DNA from: Pteria penguin
Lineage: Eukaryota > Mollusca > Bivalvia > Pterioida > Pteriidae
NCBI GenBank assembly: GCA_035048485.1
Contig: CM068587.1
Location: forward strand, 26,058,534 to 26,122,533
Direction of reading: 5' to 3'
Length of the DNA: 64,000 bases
The first letter of the stretch is position 1, and each line of letters begins with the position of its first letter. Under the pieces are notes generated by a model. The model saw only the letters and a program-made list of their open reading frames with translations, did not search any database and had not been told where the DNA came from. The position numbers were made by a program, and so were the translations under genes. Positions 25,270 to 36,342 of the stretch are shown one piece after another.

Positions 25270-25450
25270 CATCATTATGTAAAGATGATGGATAAATCCA
25301 AATCACAAGTCCAAAAATCATAAAACCAGAGGACATACAAAATCAGTGAAAATGAAAAACAAATGGAAAATAACAAAATATGTCTACTTGAAGAGCATAT
25401 GTGAACCCCTGTGATGAAGTGAGATCAGGTGCTCGGGGAGATTGAGCATG
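25270..25450 (-). repeat. Orphan Penelope-type 3' tail
   Basis: This is a copy of the 9225-9515 / 28420-28735 tail family, orientation minus, including CTTGAAGAGCATATGTGAAC and GAGATCAGGTGCTCGGGG as read on the plus strand. It stops abruptly at about 25450, before the GACGGGTG part, and has no RT. Confidence 0.75.
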
Positions 25451-26280
25451 CTGTGATTAATTGTAAACTCACTTTTGGCGATTGCTGTTTATTTTAATGT
25501 ACCTATACGATGCCTTCTTGGGAGATACGTTCTAGAGTATAGTCCACCATACTCTGTGAATCTCCAAGTGTTGTATTCTCCCGCTGCAGGTACTGCGGCA
25601 ACTTTGACACAGATGTCAAGACATCCTTTATAAATGAATATGTATGCATATTCATACTTGTAACTGCATCATCTTAAACTGTGTCGAATTTTTTGTTTTA
25701 GAATAGTATACAAGCATCAAAGATATCTATTAAAACACCTTTTTATATATGAGTGTCTGTACTATCAATTGTACAATTGCGAAATTGTGCCATAAATTGG
25801 TAAAGCATATCAATTGAGCGGCACGCCACTCGATATGACCGTCCTACTGTTATGTAAAAATTTTCGTGTTTATGTATTGTTTTTGATAATGTATTTCATG
25901 TGTGGAGGTGTTTTGTCAGACCACTCAGTCAGATGTAACCTTAAACCAAACTTGATTGTCTTTGTCTCGGTGTTTGGGATGATACAACGATACGTAGTGT
26001 AGAATATATTATCCATACATCACTTAAATGGTGTGTAGACATGAAAACTGCAATTTGCACATGATTTCGAAATTGTAACCTTTTACATTTGAACATATAT
26101 GTATGTATTTTACATGAATTATGTGACCATATTAATAAATATACCCCCTAACCTTTACCATAAGTTGATAAGCAACAACATTTATACTATGGGTTAGTTT
26201 TGCCAAACTTTCTGCTTTTGGATTTTTGTGTGAAGCAGCTTTAGGGAAACAAATATTATCTCGTTTCATCTGTCCAGTGT

Positions 26281-26616
26281 TTAGTTGCCGTATTGCAGCA
26301 GTTGAAGGGCCTTTCCATTATCACTCGCGTTAGCGAAATCAAACCTATAAATATCACTGTGGGAATTAGATGCCTCATGCGTCTTGGGGGAATCCAGCGT
26401 ACAATTGCATGTATTTGTGCCAGATACCCACAGAGCATTCCAGGAGTCTAATTTATCACTCCAATAGTCTTGACAATAAAAAACAGTGCTTTTTACTTTC
26501 ATGCTCCACATAAACTGATCACTTTCGGTCTTTTTCCAGTGATCTTGGAAGCTCCTTTTCCGGTTTTCACATAACCTCGTAAACTTTGAATAAATGATTA
26601 GATACAGATTTTCGCT
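26281..26616 (-). CDS. Unrecognised Trp/Cys-rich exon-like ORF
   Basis: The open frame is 112 codons long, opening right after a TGA at 26617-26619 and ending at 26281. It is rich in Trp and Cys (FYCQDYWSDKLDSWNALW, then NTCNCTL) and ends in ALQLLQYGN. There is no initiator Met near its beginning, so if real it is an exon, perhaps the last one of a secreted protein. A weak AG acceptor candidate lies near 26616. I do not recognise the family. The composition is more protein-like than surrounding chance ORFs. Confidence 0.3.
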   Translation of the reverse strand, partial: SENLYLIIYSKFTRLCENRKRSFQDHWKKTESDQFMWSMKVKSTVFYCQDYWSDKLDSWNALWVSGTNTCNCTLDSPKTHEASNSHSDIYRFDFANASDNGKALQLLQYGN

Positions 26617-26989
26617 TCATGCCGAGCACCCACTACCCACGTACATATATTTCTACCAGTGAAAGAAAGACCACATTGACTTCGTTTCAACAAGGATAAA
26701 TTCAAAAGAAAGTACACAAGCCCGAATACAACCCCCTTTTAAGTATAAAATGGAAGATGCCAATTAAACTTGTCAGTGGAAGCTCTGGAACATTATATTC
26801 CAACGAGTGATAGGCAGAAAGAAAATGATGTTTCAGATGTATTTATATAACTGGAGATAAAATGGCAACCATTTATATAGTTTGTTCAATTTTCCTATAT
26901 ATAATTTTGTCGATACCGTTTACCTTTTCATCATATAAAAAACGTAACATCCCATTCAACATAGCAAAACGGATTTGCATACTTGTTAT

Positions 26990-27080
26990 AAAAATAAATA
27001 TAGTACATATATACCTTTTATTTTTGTACACCAGATGCGCATTTCGACAACTTGTCTATTTAGTGGTGCTCGTGGTCGAA
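26990..27080 (-). repeat. Dispersed repeat, inverted copy
   Basis: ACACCAGATGCGCATTTCG followed by ACAACTTGTC and GTGGTGCTCG is the inverse of the GCATATGGTGCACCAA family. It lies about 570 bases upstream of an RT copy, as the 41620 copy lies just upstream of another. Confidence 0.6.
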
Positions 27081-27649
27081 TGTTTGAAATTCTTTAATTA
27101 TATAAATATTTGAAAAACTACGGTCCAAGAGGTTTCAAGAATTGAAAGTATATCTCATAGGTCAAAATTATTCGGAAAACCTAATAACTCCAGTATCGAA
27201 AACACCAAACAAATTTCATTTTCCACATTACCAAATACCCTCTAATGAGAAAGCTTTGACTCGACAAAAATCCCTTTCTTTATTACTGACAACCCACGAA
27301 ATCACAGTATTCTTAATTTTGCTACACGCTTTTTCCTAGTCTACAAATGAATATATTGCAAACAACACATTGCAGAAGACAGCCACCACGTGTGAAAAAA
27401 AGCTAAATGTGGGTAAACTTTTCAGAAAAAAAAAAAAAACAAGGTGCTAAAATTGTGGGAATCCAAGATTTGGCACAATAGACCTCATCTCTAATCACCA
27501 AAACATCAAGGAATTATTAGCAAATGAGAGCATAAACTGTAAATCAACAAATACTGTAAATCAACAAATATACAACTTCGTCTAATTTCTGACTGCTTCT
27601 TAAATTTACTTGGCGACAATAGAGCAATTTTGGAATCAAGTTTAGTACT

Positions 27650-28392
27650 AAATTTGATTCCAAGTTTACTGTTAGGGAAAATTGTGATTCCAAAAATAAA
27701 TACACTGAAACAGATGTCATCCAGATGTTGAGTTTTCTTATCGATAACATTTTTGTGGCGTTTGGGGGAAAGGTTTTTAACAAATTGTCGGCATTCCAAT
27801 AGGCACTAACTGTGCTCTGCTTCTGGCTGACGTGTTCCTTTACTCATACGAAGCTGATTTCATTCAGTCTTTGCTTTCGCAAGGAAAGAAACAACTGGTT
27901 CTTGGCTTCAATTTCACTTACAGATATATAGATGACTTGCTTTTAATTAATATTCCTTCATTCGCGGAATACCTTAGCATCATATATTCAAGTAAAGTGG
28001 AGGTCAAAGAAACCACAGAAAGTAGTAATTTTACTTCGTATTTAGATATTATGTTGTCTTTCGACATCAATGTTCAAATAAACACCCCACTCTACGACAA
28101 ACGTGACGATTTCAATCTCGCTATCACAAACTTTCCTTTCATAAGTAGCAAATTTCCATCATCGCCCGCATACGGCGTATTCATATATCAGTTAATACGT
28201 TATTCCAGAGCATGTTCAAATTACAATGACTTTGCTCTGAGGGCTAGGCGACTTTCAGATAAGCTTCTCAACCAGGGTTATATATGTGCTAGACTAGCAA
28301 CGTCACTGAGAAAGTTCTATGGTCGTTACGAGACTCTTATTACTCCATATGATATTTTGTTATCCAGACTTTTAAATGATATTCTGGACTGA
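27650..28392 (+). pseudogene. Penelope-like reverse transcriptase, C-terminal part (copy A)
   Basis: The segment encodes the palm-to-thumb portion of a reverse transcriptase. Motifs in order are GIPIGTNCALLLADVFLYSY (RT motif around 27790), FNFTYRYIDDLL with the catalytic Asp pair, YLDIMLSFD, LYDKRDDFN, FPSSPAYGVFIYQLIRYSRA and LRKFYGRYETLI before a normal stop. About 40 further residues upstream (TETDVIQMLSFLIDN) are in a different frame. A one-base deletion at about 27782, beside the KVF codons, separates them, so the copy is dead and 5'-truncated. The same protein recurs at 29.4, 31.4, 38.5, 41.7 and 45.3 kb. I place it with Penelope-like elements from the overall motif style; a GIY-YIG domain is not seen, so the clade is uncertain. 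A conserved tail follows at 28420. Confidence 0.8.
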
Positions 28393-28419
28393 GACCGATT
28401 CCGATCAATTTATAAAGAT

Positions 28420-28735
28420 TTGACACCTTCTATACTAGAAGGTTACCTACTTTGATTCTCCATATATAAATATATATGGCATTTACACGATTTGACTCTT
28501 TCTACTGGGTATATGTGACGGGTGTTGCTAGCAATCAGGAGATGCTCACTCTCCCCGGGCACCTGATCTTATTCCATCATAGGGGTTCACATATGCTCTT
28601 CAAGTAGACATATTTTGTTATTTTACACTTGGTTTTCATTTTCACTGATTTTGTATGTCCTCTGGTTTCATATTTTTTCAGACTTATGGTTTGGATTTAT
28701 TCATCATCTTTACATTAGTACTACACTTCATTTCA
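28420..28735 (+). repeat. 3' tail of Penelope-like copy A
   Basis: The tail follows the RT stop by about 30 bases. It contains CCTTCTATACTAGAAGG, the block GACGGGTGTTGCTAGCAATC, CTCCCCGGGCACCTGATC and CTTCAAGTAGACATATTTTG. It is probably the 3' UTR of the element and serves as the reference for the orphan copies. Confidence 0.8.
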
Positions 28736-29214
28736 AGTTAACTCCGAGTGCACTTTAAGTTTACTTTACCTTCTATATACATGTAGGTGTATTTCACTCG
28801 ATGTAACCAGACTGAACACACGCCTTTAACTTTTTCTTTAATTTAAACATTTGACATGGAAACACCTATTGTAAATTCGTCTCGGATATCTGCAGTGTAT
28901 AGAAGGAATAGGACAATATCAATTGCAAGTGGTCATGCGATCGTTAAGACTAGATGTATCTTGATGAAAAAGTTCTCTTTATGAAATTAGTAAGTAATAT
29001 AACGTTATAATGTAATTCTTGAAAATTCTACTGACCTAGATTTCATTTCTTCGGATGCATGTTTCGATCTCTGTGTAGTTTTCGATTACGAATGGGTTTT
29101 CCTGTTGTTATTAGCATCAATCAAAGTACAAATCAAAGATATTGATCCGATATCCACAACTCGAAGTCGAAGAAACACGACAATACATATGTAAATAAAA
29201 TATTAGGAATCATG

Positions 29215-29300
29215 AACCTCTGTCAAAACAGAGGTGGGATCAGGTGCCATGGAGGAGTAAGCATCCCCTGCCGACCGGTCACACCCGTCGTGATGCCATA
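29215..29300 (-). repeat. 3' tail of Penelope-like copy B
   Basis: The minus strand reads GACGGGTGTGACC, then GGGATGCTTACTCC and GGCACCTGATCCC. It lies downstream of RT copy B in the same orientation. Confidence 0.75.
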
Positions 29301-29422
29301 AGAATAAGCGAAATAGTATTATTCGCTGTCACAGAATTAGGAAACGGCACAGCCGTAGTCAAAATACGTATATGTCATAGGCAGTTAGAATACTGCTGTA
29401 TAGTATAGGTAATACAGATAGT

Positions 29423-30125
29423 TTAGCTACTGTGAAATAAGGAAGTCAACATGTTAGACAATGATACACCATATGAGCAAATAAGGTCTTTATAACGACC
29501 GTAAAATTTGCGGAATGTTGACATAAGTCGTGATATGTCATATCCTTGTTTGAGTAACTTTTCTCCCAGTAGTTGACTTCGATAAACGAAAGAGCAATAC
29601 TCAGATGACGCTTTGCGCATATCGAATCAATTGGGATACATAAACACCGTATGCAGGTGATAAAGGAATGTTGCTATTAGTGTATGGAAAGTTAACAATG
29701 GGGAAACTAAAGTCATCACTTTTGTCATAAATTGAAGTAGTAAGTTTACCATCTCGGTCGATATCAATGAGCAGATCTAAATATAAAGCACATGAATTGG
29801 ATATTGTAGTGTCCTTGCTTTCAAGTTCCTTGGGATATATTGTATGTGCGTATGTATCAAAGGTTTTCTTATTTAAAGATAGAACATCATCAATATATCT
29901 GAATGTAAAATTAAAGGACAATCCCAATTGCTTCTTATTATGACTTACAAGATTTTGCATGAAGTCAACTTCGTACGACGACGAAAGGAACAAATCGGCT
30001 AGTAATGGAGCACAATTAGTCCCGATAGGGATTCCGATAGTTTGTTGGAAGACCTGGTCACCGAACACAACATCATCAATAGTAGTATTGAAGTCTTGAA
30101 AGGAAACAGGTATACTCAACCGCAC
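29423..30125 (-). pseudogene. Penelope-like reverse transcriptase (copy B)
   Basis: This is the second RT copy, about 230 codons. Motifs are TIGIPIGTNCAPLLADLFL, FTFRYIDDVLSLN with the catalytic DD, SIYDKSDDF, SPAYGVYVSQLIRYA, then KLLKQGYDISRL and FRKFYGRYKDLI. A frameshift at about 29605-29620 separates the last 65 residues. The 5' side is cut off at about 30125, where unrelated sequence begins. It is longer on the N side than copy A but lacks the region with PKLHK. It is convergent to copy A, with the two tails facing each other. Confidence 0.8.
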
Positions 30126-31361
30126 TTCATCGGCATATCATCCGCAAACGAATGGACTAACGCAGAGGCCTAGCACTCGAAGTGGTTTGACCTGAAAGAA
30201 GCCGAGATCGGGTCAGACTACTGAGAGTGCCAGGTTGAGATGTCATTATTTCCCATATTGACCTCGCTGGACGTTAATTACCAATTCCAAAACGAAGTGC
30301 AGATATTTATTTATTACACAGACATAAGTGTACTTACTAAAATTTGTCATCTAATTTTTCTATTTATTCTTATACCTTTTCTGCCATATTGTTTTTCCGT
30401 ATTCAAGAGTCATTTTGAACGTTCATTAATATCAATGACGGTCATTATTACATTTGGAGATCATTAAATGATCACGTCGCACAAACTGTGATCCGTAGTT
30501 GAATAAAATGTTTATTGATGAATCGATCAGATTTCGAGAATCTAATTGAAGGTATCAGAAAATAATATAATGCATCCTTGGATGGGTTTTACGTGACTTA
30601 TCGCCGGGACAATTGTTCAGAGAGCTAATGTCATAGCCCTACTATCCGCCCCCGCAGCGTAGACAAAAACTTCCACCTTGGTCATACCTTAAAAACTATC
30701 AAACACATGGCTTTCATATAATGCATACTTTCCTTGTGCCAAGACATTTCCGTCGGTACTAAAAGTAAATGTATTTACCTTCCAACTTTGGCCCTGACGC
30801 TTGGCATACCTTTCGAAAACTTTAACCTTCCCAAAACTGGTCAACTTCTACGGTAAGCCTTTCACATTTCAAATGTGTTTTCACTTTTGTATTTTACTTC
30901 TCTATGGCTAGATGAAAAGATTTGACCTTGCAATTTTGACCTTTAAGTTTAACCTAATTTTCAAACACATTATTGATGTACTGTTAAAGGCAAGGCTTTG
31001 GGGCAGGCGCAATGAAAAACGTAAAGGTCTTTTAAGTAAAGGCCCAAAATATAGAGAGCCACAGTCATTTAAATAGCGTCAAAATTAATTTTAATCTTAT
31101 TTTAAACTCATGTGAAGAGTATGCCAGACGTTAGGCTTAGAGAGAGAAGGCTGGATCAGACACTGTCTCTGACTGTCTGAAGTCGATCAGAAGTCTGCTA
31201 AAGAAAAGAATTCGCAGAATTTATTTCTTCGAGATCAAACACTATTCTATATTTCCTGACTCCAGTGTCGTTAGAGAACTTTTCAACTTTACGAAAATTT
31301 CATTATTGTTCTTGGGGAAAGGGCAGTTAACAACTATACATTCGTATGTAAGGCATATTAT
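30126..31361. other. Spacer with decayed tandem-core repeat sequence
   Basis: No gene is seen. Between 30680 and 31000 there are GACCTTG/GACCTTT motifs and CTTTCATAT/CTTTCACAT phrases like those in the arrays at 34.9-35.4 kb. It is probably a decayed relative of those arrays. Confidence 0.35.
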
Positions 31362-32640
31362 ATGAAATGTCTAATAAAAGAGCTTGGTCTTCATTCAACG
31401 CCTGGTATTATTACTTACACAGTTACGAATTTGTTTCTTTCAAAGGTATTGTATAGTCACAAGTCAGTTATCAATTTATTCGGTATTACTACAAATGAAT
31501 CAGATCTCGGGCTACCATACCTTTTTATACGATTCCAAAGATGCACAAAACGCCATATAATCATCGTTTCATGGCTGGATCTTCGAAATGTTCCACCAAG
31601 CCTCTTTCCATATTACTCACCAAAATTCTAACAGAAATCAAACACTGCTCTACTGCTTACCCAAGAAGCGGAAGCACTCAGATGTGGATCCTAAAGAATT
31701 CAAAGGAACGTTAAAGCACTTAAATTTTCAAAATTTTCAATTATGTCACTGGCATCAAATCTTTTCACTTTTCTATTCTATAAACTATTCCTGATCATAA
31801 ACTTAAGAATACATCAATAATTCAACTTCTTTAACAAAAAATGACATTCGCAGGAAGAAGTTTCTCGTTTTATGACACAAAGACACATATTTTTTAAAAG
31901 GAACAATTTGATTCCAGCAGCAAAATGAGATCATCCAAATGCTAGAATTTCTTATAGAGAATATATATATATATTTTTTTTAATTTTGGTGGGAAAATGT
32001 TCCAAAAGATTGGTTAGCATTCTGATGTGTACTAATTGCGCGCCTCAACTGGTCGACATATTTTTGTACTCTTACGTAGCAGAATTCATAAAGTCTCTGC
32101 TGTCCAAAGGCAATAAACAATTAGCATCTCGGTTCAACTTCACATACATATACATCGATGATGTTTTGTCGATTAGCAACCCTGTATTTAAGGATCACCT
32201 CAACATAATATTTCCAAAGGAACTCGAGATAAAAGATACAACTGAAAGCGCATCTTCTGCTTCAAACCTGGATATACCCCTATCAATTAGTGACGATGGT
32301 TCATTAGTAACCTCTCTTTTTCTCTGACAAACGTGACGATTTTATTTTCATTATTACCAGCTTCCCTTCTCTGAGTAGTAACATACCTTCTCCTGAATAG
32401 CGTTTAAGTTTCACAACCTACACGCTATGCCAGGGCTTGCTATAAAAACGAAAATTTCGTCCTGGAAGCGAGGCCTTCTGTCACGAAACTACTCTCACAA
32501 GGATATATTGAGGAAAGTTTGAAATTGTCAGTGGAAGTTCTATGGTCGACATAGGGATCAAGTGCAAATTCAGATTCTTGTTTCAAAAATGTTAACCGAT
32601 ATTTTTGGACCTGACCATACACACTAACCATCTTAACTTT
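31362..32640 (+). pseudogene. Penelope-like reverse transcriptase (copy C), heavily decayed
   Basis: The copy can be followed in pieces through frameshifts and stops: a KMHKTP-type segment near 31540-31560, a GSSKCSTKP-like segment near 31575, YPRSGSTQMWILKNSKE at about 31655, TNCAPQLVDIFLYSY at 32030, FNFTYIYIDDVLSISN with catalytic DD at 32135-32180, a KRDDF-like remnant near 32330, and KFYGRHR-like sequence near 32535. It covers more of the N-terminal palm than copies A and B. At least four frame disruptions make it non-functional. Confidence 0.7.
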
Positions 32641-32799
32641 TTGACTATACTTGATTAGACATAATACGTATATCTACAGATATTTGTTCACATGCATTTC
32701 CGTTGCCGGAATTTCATTTAAACAACAATTCATGCCTTGAATTTGACTTCGTTTTCTTTTCTCCTTCATGTGTTCATACCTGTATAGTTATGTATTTAC

Positions 32800-33000
32800 T
32801 TCCTCGACGTTGTTGCAGGGCTTTTGATACGGGTGTTGTATGCAACCAGGGGACGCTTACTCCTCCCGGGCATCTGGTCTCATCTGGATTTTATTGGATT
32901 CGCCTTTGTCTGAATATGACACTACACACAATATTGTGCGTTCATTCCACGGACTATGAGATGTGAATTACCCTTTGGTACTTCTTCGTTTTTACTCTTA
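32800..33000 (+). repeat. 3' tail of Penelope-like copy C
   Basis: GACGTTGTTGCAGGGCTTTT, ACGGGTGTTG, ACGCTTACTCCTCCCGGGCA and the terminal phrase CCCTTTGGTACTTCTTCG (about 32970-32990) follow RT copy C. The end phrase also occurs at 42490-42510 and 40598-40615. Confidence 0.75.
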
Positions 33001-33289
33001 TTAGTCAGGTTTGCTGTTTTAATCAGGAAACTGTGTTTGACCTACATTGTATGTATTAACCACATGACTGCCATTACTTGCATTGGTGTCATTCGTCTTA
33101 TCTCGTGCTTTTCCGTTTTAAATCTTAATTATATAGTTAGTTTTTTCCTTTCGTGATGTCATTTATTGAGCTTATTCTTCTTTATGTCAATAGAGATATT
33201 TTTTGTACATCTAAATTGTTTTCCTGGCGCATCAAACCAAAATTTATATACACCTATATATGTTATGACATTGTTAAGGATGCAAAAAG

Positions 33290-33500
33290 AAAAAAATCGC
33301 AAATTGTACTAAATCCAAGCAGTATATTCCTCATGCTCAACTCTGTCCTATATAGGATGGGGCCTTCTCTGGCTTTCGCATGAAAATCGATTTGGGAATG
33401 AGTCTGCTCTTCAAATAAGTATTCTTCCGATTTCCACCGTTAAAGCCATGAAAATCGAGTTGTCAAAATGCGCATATGGTGCACCAACTTAATTAACGTA
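33290..33500 (+). repeat. Dispersed repeat (GCATATGGTGCACCAA family)
   Basis: CTCTGTCCTATATAGGATGG, GTCTGCTCTTCAAATAAGTA, TTCCGATTTCCACCGTTAAA and ATGCGCATATGGTGCACCAA occur in the same order as in the units at 20.2-20.5 kb. Confidence 0.7.
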
Positions 33501-34316
33501 TATCAGTTATAATATTTATTATGAAACCAATCCATACTGTGATGAGCAATCGGATTATCTCCGCTATTTCCGTTACATGCTTACAAAAAGGGGGATTTAT
33601 TTAATATCTCCTTGCTCGAATTGGGCATTATCACAACGCTTACATCCGATTCTTATTTTCAAATGTGCAACGGCGAAATATTCTTACAGAAACGTTAAGA
33701 TGATCCGTGCGATAGACTTTGCACATTGTTGATACTCCTATTAATTTTACAATCAGTCTTTAAGTGTAATCTTATCTTTCGACCTTTTGTTTTAATATGA
33801 TTATGGCACAATGTGAGAAAATAATTCAGAATCGTTCATCTATGTATGCTTCTAAAGTGATTCAATTGATGATATTCAAATATATTTGAATAATATCAAC
33901 AATATATGAAAATCTGCACTATTACAATAAAACCGAGCTCATAACACATAATGCCTTTGGACCTCTTCCCATCAAAGAATCAGATATTACGTAAAATTTT
34001 GGACTTTGGTAAATATGGTATCGATCATTCTTGAGAATTCCGTCCTATGGAATACATAAACTAAATACAAAGAATATAATTCTTGTTTAGTGTTATCATT
34101 GTAAGAAGTTTGCTACTACATTTACTTTAAATTAAGCTTTTAGTTAGATCTTATGTGGTTAGCATATTATTTTCATATCAAAGATTTTCAAAACACCAAT
34201 TTAATCTTTACTTTTACAAAAGTATATGCATCGTTATATGTTGTTTTCAACATAGCTTATAGTCGTATCCAAAACTTGCATTTTGCAACAAAATCTATGA
34301 ATGTGTCATGTTTTGT
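33501..34316. other. AT-rich spacer, nothing recognised
   Basis: No ORF of note, exon or repeat family member was recognised. Confidence 0.4.
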
Positions 34317-34744
34317 CGGTGTTATATAGTAGTTTTCCCCTAGCCAATTATTCCACCGGTAAAATGGCCATATAGTAGTTTTTCCCCTGGGGGAAATTTG
34401 GCTATTTAGCCATTCCCCCCTCCCTGCCTCTTATAGCAATTAGTCTCTCGGGTAAAACTACTATATAGTGAATTTTCCCCCCAATTTGAAATTTCGGATT
34501 TTCTTTTCACACACAAGTAAATCCAGCTTGTTACTTTGTTAATAATAAAGACAAAGACTTCTATATAAAACAGAGATATTTCATCTTTTGATAGGGAGAT
34601 ATTTCAATTCGGTTTAGAGATACCTCATTTTCTTAAATAGAAATGTCTTCAATTTTAATCCCTTTTCAAAAACAGATGTATATGTTTAGAATAGCGATAA
34701 ATCTACTAGAATTTCATTCGAGATATCATTATTTATTCCGAGAA

Positions 34745-34882
<138 letters not shown>

Positions 34883-34929
34883 CTTGTCCCATGAATGAAA
34901 TTCGGGGACATTTAGTTTTTTCATGTCTG

Positions 34930-35440
34930 TGACTCTGACTCTGTGGCAAAAACATCAAGTTGACTATATCGTTTGTGCCAAAAGGTATAAGACTTTGAAA
35001 CCTCACATATAGATTCCTTGTGATAGGACCTTTCATTTGGGATCATTACTTTTGAACTAGTGACCTTGACTTTAGATCTTGACCTACTCTTCAAAAACTG
35101 TGACTTTTGCTATATCTTTTGTACTAAAAGGTGTAGGTCTTTGAAAATTCACATATAGATTCCTTGTGACGAGATCTGTGACCTTGACCTTGGAGTATAG
35201 CCTACTTTGTAAAAACATTAATATTGGCCATATTTTCCCAACCGTTACAGACAGGACTTTCATATTTCATATACATTTATATATATATTTATATATTCAT
35301 TAAGGAGCCCTTTCAGGTGATACCAACTTTTTTGACGTAATGACGTCCTACACGACCTTTGGCCAACATTTATGGAAACTTTAAGTCGGCATGACTTTCC
35401 AATCATTGCAGGTAGACTCTCATATTTCACATGCATACCC
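34930..35440. repeat. Diverged tandem-core repeats with GACCTTGAC motifs
   Basis: TTTGTGCCAAAAGGTATAAG and TTTGTACTAAAAGGTGTAGG, each followed by CACATATAGATTCCTTGTGA, show a period of roughly 130 bases. Two more degraded units contain CTTTCATATTTCATAT and TCTCATATTTCACATG. Confidence 0.75.
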
Positions 35441-35459
35441 CCTCTGTTGCGCCTAATCG

Positions 35460-35975
35460 GTTTTGTTTGACCTATTGGAGACAAGTTGTTCACTAACGAG
35501 TCTCGCTACAGGTTCGGTCAGACTCTATCAACTTAGGGGTGAACGTTATTCTGACGCTTGTATAGTGGAATGTGACATATTCGAGGAGGGGGGGGGGTCT
35601 ATTAAGGCATGGAGGGCGGGAATACCTCACGGTGTGGAAACACCTCATGTGTTTATCCATGGCACTCTTACAGCGATTAAAATATCGGGATCAGTCTTAA
35701 GGACCACACGTCCTTCCTCTCATCCATCAGTGTAACGTAACGTTGCAGCAGGATAGCCCAAGGCCCTATGTTGCTAGGACTTGTCGTCTCTTTCTGACTC
35801 ACAACGACGCCCCAGTTCTTGATTGGCCACCATACAGGCCAGGCTTATCGAATATTATGAAGCGGATTCAAAGGAGAAGTGGGAATTGTATCAGCCAATC
35901 AGAGTCCTTTGCGGTCGAATTTCTAAGGGATCGGATGGAACATTACAAATCTGGTAGAATTAATGACATGTCTTA
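35460..35975 (+). pseudogene. Tc1/mariner-like transposase fragment, C-terminal half
   Basis: Frames encode LRGERYSDACIVECDIFEEG, then GIPHGVETPHVFIHGTLTA, then after a frame change QQDSPRPYVARTCRLFLTHN and DWPPYRPGL. These are the central and C-terminal blocks of a Tc1-like catalytic domain: second Asp region QQDS.RP, and DWPPYSPDL-type motif with the last Asp changed. The HTH half is absent. A G-run near 35587 disrupts the GGG region. It is of a different lineage from the 2837-3860 copy and lies inside the type-B element. Confidence 0.75.
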
Positions 35976-36342
35976 AAAATATGTATATAAGATAAACGGT
36001 TTTTATAATGAAATAATAGGAATAAATACCACACTATAGTAAATATATAAAAAGAAAGACTTGTTACAACAAAACACTTAAGTATAGAGAAATCCCTTTA
36101 CCATAACACCATCGGTTTGATCCACAGCCAATTGCGATACTACATTTGTATTTCAAATGTTATCTTATCTATACAATAAGAACGAACGCGTATAATTTCC
36201 AAACCGTAACGTAAAAGGGGAAAAGCTACCAAAGCGAAAAGACTACTATATAGCAGTTTTTCCGCTATGGGGGAAATCTACTATATAGCTATTTTCCGGG
36301 GGAAAACTACTATATAACACCGGTTCTTTTCATGTTATTCAT

